Shown piece after piece: positions 6,518 to 9,184 of a stretch of 9,184 nucleotides of DNA. Below the pieces are notes generated by a model that saw nothing but the letters and a program-made list of their open reading frames with translations, did no database searches and was not told the DNA's origin. Location of the stretch: positions 1 through 9,184 of the forward strand of contig DYRX01000169.1 of the NCBI GenBank assembly GCA_020718525.1. The letters run 5' to 3'. Positions within the stretch are counted from its first letter, which is position 1. Every line of letters begins with the position of its first letter. This DNA is from Victivallis vadensis (lineage in GTDB: Bacteria > Verrucomicrobiota > Lentisphaeria > Victivallales > GWF2-50-93). The position numbers and the translations under genes were made by a program.

Positions 6518-8149
6518 ATGAACGAAGAAAACGGGAATAGGTCTCTTAGCACGGACTCAGTAAACGGCCCCAGTTTACTGAATACGTCCCTTGCAGGCTC
6601 CGCTCGGAGCCTTTTCTCGTCTCCATTCGCATCTTCCACTCTCGCTGTCTCCATTTCATTCCTGCTGATCTTCTATTTCCGATTCGTGACATCTCCGGAC
6701 GCCGAGCCCTGCGCCGACGCGTTTTATCATGTCGCCATCTCACAGCAGGGCGCAACTTGCTATGCGGCAAGAACTTTCCCCAAAATGAGCATGTCCGCCT
6801 GGAAGGATTCATTCTACGACAAGGAACTCGCATTTCATTTCGCAATAGAGAAAATCTGCGGGCTCCAGCGTCTTCTCGGATTTGACACGTCTCCCCCATT
6901 TCATATGCTGACTTCTGTCTTCATTCTTTTCTTTCTAATTTCATTCGCATATTGCCTCGCCCGCTTTTCCGTCAAATCCAGTCTTTTCTGGTTTCTGCTC
7001 ATGCTTAGCACATCTCCATATTTCCTCACTCGCATGACCATGCTTCGCCCGCATCTTCTCGGAATGGGACTCATGCTCCTTTCGACTGCCCTTATCAGCC
7101 AGGTAAATTCCTGGCGCCGCCTCTATCTCCCTCTTTTCTGCGCATTCCTATATGTGTATTCCTATTCCCAGCCGCATTTCATCCTCCTTCCAGCTATTGC
7201 CTTTGCCCTGGTTAAATTCCGAAAAGATCCAGGACTCGCCTTTCTTATTCCGAGTTCCGCCGCCCTAGGCCTCTTTTTCGGACTCCTGCTTCATCCCCAG
7301 TTCCCCGCAACTTTCACCGTCTGGAAAATTCAGTCAATTGATGTCCCTCTTAAAATGCTCGGCTCAAATGTTCCGGTTTTTCTTGGAGAGGAAATGCTTA
7401 GGCCTTCAAGCCAATTCTATCTGGAAAATCTCGGAGTTTTTCTGCTTTTTGCCTTCAACTCCATGCTTCTGCTCGCCGGAATTCGGCGCTTCCGCGGTAT
7501 CCAATGCTCTGAATCCGCTCTTGCCCTCTATCTGATCTCCGCCGTCGCAAGCTTCGGACTGATATTCTCCTACCGCCCAATCGAATATGCCTGCCCCCTT
7601 TCCGTCATTTCGTGCGCAGTCCTGACGTCGGAATTCTCGAAAGCTAAAATTCCATTCCTCCAAAATTTCCTGGCAAGGCCGGCCTTTCTGCGTCTGGCAA
7701 AATTCTCCCTATGTATTATAGCTCTTCTCTTCCTTTCCTATGCCAGCTCCCACACTCAGCGCCGCAAATATTTGCCGTTCAACGAGTTATCCGATTGGTG
7801 GCGCGACAGAGGCTTTCCGGAAAATACCCGCATCGCAAATCTCCTCTGGAGCGATTTTCCACAGCTTTTCTACTCGCTTCCCGAATGCCAATATCTCTTT
7901 GGGCTTGACCCAATGTTCGGATATTGGAGCGATCCTGGCAAAGTGTCGAAGATCGAGCTTTTCAGGACAGGACAGATTCGTCTCTCTCCGGACGAACTGA
8001 GCTCAATCACTGGCGCCCGCTTCGCCTTTGTCTCCTTCTATTGCCCGCCTCTCGCAAAAGACATGTTCGATTCCGGATTCCGCCTGGTATATCAGGGAAA
8101 GGATGGCTGGCTCTTTGATCTGGATCCTTCCGAGAATCCGACCAGATAA
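6518..8149 (+). CDS. Polytopic GT-C-fold glycosyltransferase-like membrane protein (STT3/PMT-type)
   Basis: The 543-residue protein has a polar, Ser/Asn-rich N-terminus (1-40), about 10-11 hydrophobic helices between 41 and 409, and a soluble C-terminal domain of about 130 residues. The first outer loop contains D67-A-F-Y-H71, which resembles the DPYYH segment of STT3/AglB oligosaccharyltransferases. More acidic residues (D97, D101, E103) follow in the same loop, as in GT-C enzymes that bind a metal and a lipid-linked sugar. LRPH (176-179) and RPIEY (353-357) lie at helix ends. Soon after the last helix comes WSDFP (444-448), then GLDPMFGYW (462-470). WSDFP occupies the position of the STT3 WWDYG motif. 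Fold class is inferred; donor and acceptor are unknown. It lies 45 bp after ftsH. No SD is visible before this ATG, but no later ATG keeps TM1 and the DAFYH loop. T/C-rich codons are expected from its Phe/Leu/Ser content. Confidence 0.65.
   Translation: MNEENGNRSLSTDSVNGPSLLNTSLAGSARSLFSSPFASSTLAVSISFLLIFYFRFVTSPDAEPCADAFYHVAISQQGATCYAARTFPKMSMSAWKDSFYDKELAFHFAIEKICGLQRLLGFDTSPPFHMLTSVFILFFLISFAYCLARFSVKSSLFWFLLMLSTSPYFLTRMTMLRPHLLGMGLMLLSTALISQVNSWRRLYLPLFCAFLYVYSYSQPHFILLPAIAFALVKFRKDPGLAFLIPSSAALGLFFGLLLHPQFPATFTVWKIQSIDVPLKMLGSNVPVFLGEEMLRPSSQFYLENLGVFLLFAFNSMLLLAGIRRFRGIQCSESALALYLISAVASFGLIFSYRPIEYACPLSVISCAVLTSEFSKAKIPFLQNFLARPAFLRLAKFSLCIIALLFLSYASSHTQRRKYLPFNELSDWWRDRGFPENTRIANLLWSDFPQLFYSLPECQYLFGLDPMFGYWSDPGKVSKIELFRTGQIRLSPDELSSITGARFAFVSFYCPPLAKDMFDSGFRLVYQGKDGWLFDLDPSENPTR
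6557..6581 (+). other. Perfect 9-bp hairpin in codons 14-22 of the glycosyltransferase-like gene
   Basis: TCAGTAAAC (6557-6565) and GTTTACTGA (6573-6581) are exact reverse complements around a 7-nt loop (GGCCCCA). The hairpin begins about 40 nt after the start codon and is followed, 13 nt later, by a second strong hairpin with a T-run. Exact pairing over 9 bp inside coding sequence suggests an RNA-level role such as attenuation, pausing or mRNA stability. Confidence 0.6.
6595..6616 (+). terminator. Terminator-like hairpin plus T-run inside the start of the glycosyltransferase-like gene
   Basis: AGGCTCC (6595-6601), loop GCTC, and GGAGCCT (6606-6612) form a 7-bp GC-rich stem, with TTTTC at 6612-6616. 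This is the shape of a rho-independent terminator on the plus strand. It sits about 140 nt past the ftsH stop but within codons 26-33 of the next gene. It could end part of the FHA-ftsH transcript, or work as a translation-sensitive attenuator because ribosomes covering it would prevent folding. The T-run is short, so termination may be partial. Confidence 0.5.
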
Positions 8150-8158
8150 CCTCGAAGG
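8126..8158. terminator. Hairpin at the junction of two convergent genes
   Basis: CCTTC(C)GAG (8126-8134) pairs with CTCGAAGG (8151-8158) over 8 bp with one bulged C and a 16-nt loop that includes the plus-strand stop codon. The two genes' stops are only 11 bp apart. The stem reads equally on both strands, but neither side has a T-run, so it is at most a weak or bidirectional transcription-end or mRNA-stabilising structure. Confidence 0.3.
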
Positions 8159-8160
8159 GG

Positions 8161-9063
8161 TCAGTGAATATTCAGATCGGCAAGAATTACGCATTCCTTG
8201 AGAGGATCCTTTGAGATCGCCAAGACCTTTCCAGTATCCTCGATGATACAGCTAAAGCCCCGCCCCGGCCAGTCGTCGTCGTGGTATCTTCCACACCAGT
8301 TAGCGCTAATGACATGGTGGCGATATGGAATTACTGCCCGGTGAGGAAAGACATTTGTAAACCAGTTTTCCTCGTTGGGACCATACCATCCGACAGAGTA
8401 TAGCACGATGTCTGCTCCTGCGTCGTCCAAGGCCTTCATTAGCAACTGGTAATCCCTGCATATCATCATTCCAAGCTTTCCATATTCAGTTTCTACGACT
8501 TGGATTGGAAGATTCCCCTCCGAGCACCATCCCGAATCGCCTGGAGGCCAGTGAGCCCACTTGCGGTGATGGCCGACAATCTTTCCGGCAGGATCGAACA
8601 ATGCCTGAGAATTGTAGTATTTTCCGTCCGATTTTTCTATGAAGCCAATGCAAAGGTATATATTGCAGTCGTCCGCGAGTCTCGCAAGTTTCATCATGAT
8701 CTCTGAGTCAATGCTCACCGCGTATTTCGAAATATCCATCTCGTCGTCTGCCACTTTCTCGCCGGATGTCCAAGTCGTCCAGGTCGGCGGATAGCAGTAT
8801 CCCTGAAGCGCGCATTCCGGTGTCACCACAATTTTTGCGCCTTGTTCTGACGCCTTTCTGGCAAGCTTGACAATGCATTCCAGATTTTCTTCTGTAGCTC
8901 CCATGTCTGAACAGCACTGTATCGCCGCGACCCGGACTGTCCTGTTTTCATGTTTGGCTTTTCTGAAGAACGGAAGTGAAAGGGACAAAGCGCCTGAAAG
9001 AAAAATCAGAGACAGTATGCCAAGAATATATTTATTTGGAGAGAGTTCAGCTTGCCATTTCAT
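8161..9063 (-). CDS. Exported or membrane-anchored carbon-nitrogen hydrolase (nitrilase superfamily)
   Basis: Nitrilase-superfamily enzymes cleave amides or nitriles with a Glu-Lys-Cys triad. All three are visible: E83 in TPECALQGY, K168 in HHRKWAHW, and C202 in MMICRDY. E143 in GFIEK matches the usual second glutamate. The catalytic domain spans about 43-297. Before it is a 40-residue extension with a hydrophobic segment (about 12-32) after a lysine, which looks like a signal peptide or anchor; there is no lipobox cysteine. Most family members are cytoplasmic, so this enzyme probably works outside the inner membrane. The substrate is not predictable; the N-carbamoylputrescine amidase/aliphatic amidase branches are the nearest in style. 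No Shine-Dalgarno stands at normal distance, and the best promoter puts the transcript start at the ATG. It converges on the glycosyltransferase-like gene with an 11-bp gap. Confidence 0.9.
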   Translation of the reverse strand: MKWQAELSPNKYILGILSLIFLSGALSLSLPFFRKAKHENRTVRVAAIQCCSDMGATEENLECIVKLARKASEQGAKIVVTPECALQGYCYPPTWTTWTSGEKVADDEMDISKYAVSIDSEIMMKLARLADDCNIYLCIGFIEKSDGKYYNSQALFDPAGKIVGHHRKWAHWPPGDSGWCSEGNLPIQVVETEYGKLGMMICRDYQLLMKALDDAGADIVLYSVGWYGPNEENWFTNVFPHRAVIPYRHHVISANWCGRYHDDDWPGRGFSCIIEDTGKVLAISKDPLKECVILADLNIH

Positions 9064-9080
9064 GTTAAGAAGTATATCTT
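9052..9080 (+). promoter_or_regulatory. Candidate promoter for the small basic ORF
   Basis: TTGCCA (9052-9057, five of six) and TATCTT (9075-9080, four of six) are 17 bp apart. The start would fall near 9087, about 20 nt before the ATG at 9108, leaving room for the AAGAGG ribosome site. The -35 lies within the first codons of the divergent nitrilase gene, and the -10 overlaps the nitrilase -10. Confidence 0.4.
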
Positions 9081-9099
9081 CCTGCTCCTGTTAAATCAA
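9071..9099 (-). promoter_or_regulatory. Strong candidate promoter of the nitrilase gene, start at the ATG
   Basis: On the minus strand TTGATT (9094-9099, four of six) and TATACT (9071-9076, five of six) are separated by 17 bp. The -10 ends 7 nt before the ATG (9063-9061), so the expected transcription start is at or within a base or two of the A of ATG. This implies leaderless mRNA and fits the lack of a Shine-Dalgarno. A further upstream promoter cannot be excluded. Confidence 0.5.
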
Positions 9100-9107
9100 G
9101 AGGTTTT

Positions 9108-9179
9108 ATGAGTTTATTAAAAGCTATAACTAGAGCCTGCTCGAAAAGGTCGAGCCAGGCGAAAAAAAAAGCAAAATAA
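9108..9179 (+). CDS. Small, highly basic ORF of 23 codons
   Basis: ATG at 9108 runs to TAA at 9177-9179. AAGAGG lies 4-5 nt upstream, and there is a 17-bp-spaced candidate promoter before it. The peptide starts MSLLKAITRACSKRSS and ends in a Lys/Ala-rich tail (K19, K20, K21, K23). It has six Lys, two Arg and no acidic residue, so net charge is about +8, consistent with nucleic-acid or ribosome association if expressed. An A9 run (9162-9170) lies just before the stop. Both the -1 and +1 frames after it stay open to the window edge, so a longer protein via slippage or a sequence error is possible. I recognise no family. Confidence 0.4.
   Translation: MSLLKAITRACSKRSSQAKKKAK
9135..9160 (+). other. 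Strong hairpin inside the small basic ORF
   Basis: GCCTGCTCGA (9135-9144) pairs with TCGAG(C)CAGGC (9150-9160), giving 10 bp with one bulged C around the loop AAAGG. On the plus strand an A9 run follows instead of T, and on the minus strand the T-run precedes the stem, so it is not an intrinsic terminator in either direction. It may be a structured RNA element or control of the small ORF. Confidence 0.5.
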
Positions 9180-9184
9180 TTTTG

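Overview
The window looks like ordinary chromosome from a Gram-negative-type bacterium of roughly 50% GC. The style of the FtsH, ClpX and trigger factor proteins, a single-pass FHA membrane protein next to ftsH, and an exported carbon-nitrogen hydrolase suggest the PVC superphylum (Verrucomicrobiota/Lentisphaerota-like). This is an impression from protein style, not a phylogenetic result, and I hold it weakly. Most of the DNA is protein-quality-control housekeeping. I see no phage, transposon, CRISPR array or obvious defence system.

Left part, minus strand: trigger factor (tig) -> clpP -> clpX -> tRNA-Arg(CCU), all in one direction. tig catches nascent chains at the ribosome, and ClpX unfolds substrates for the ClpP chamber. 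clpP has a near-perfect Shine-Dalgarno, and clpP and clpX overlap by 4 nt (ATGA). The tRNA lies 28 bp past clpX. At the extreme left, bases 1-54 read as the acidic, repetitive C-terminus of a truncated plus-strand gene.

Middle part, plus strand: a 287-bp divergent spacer with roughly helically phased A-tracts separates tig from a gene for an FHA-domain single-pass membrane protein, followed by ftsH (membrane AAA+ zinc protease) and a polytopic GT-C-type glycosyltransferase-like protein. Gaps of 68 and 45 bp suggest one operon. Two strong hairpins lie in the first 35 codons of the third gene. The second is followed by TTTT and looks like an intrinsic terminator or attenuator inside the coding region.

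Right part: a minus-strand gene for a nitrilase-superfamily amidohydrolase with an N-terminal export/anchor segment converges on the glycosyltransferase gene. Its best promoter places the transcription start at the ATG, so the mRNA may be leaderless. An overlapping divergent promoter faces a 23-codon, very basic small ORF at the right edge, which contains a strong hairpin and an A9 run.

The core genes are secure. The most interesting points are regulatory: the intragenic terminator-like element after ftsH, the overlapping divergent promoters at 9052-9099, and the small basic ORF. Protein-level curiosities are the degenerate PPIase domain of trigger factor, the FHA-FtsH pairing, and a possible WSDFP counterpart of the STT3 WWDYG motif.
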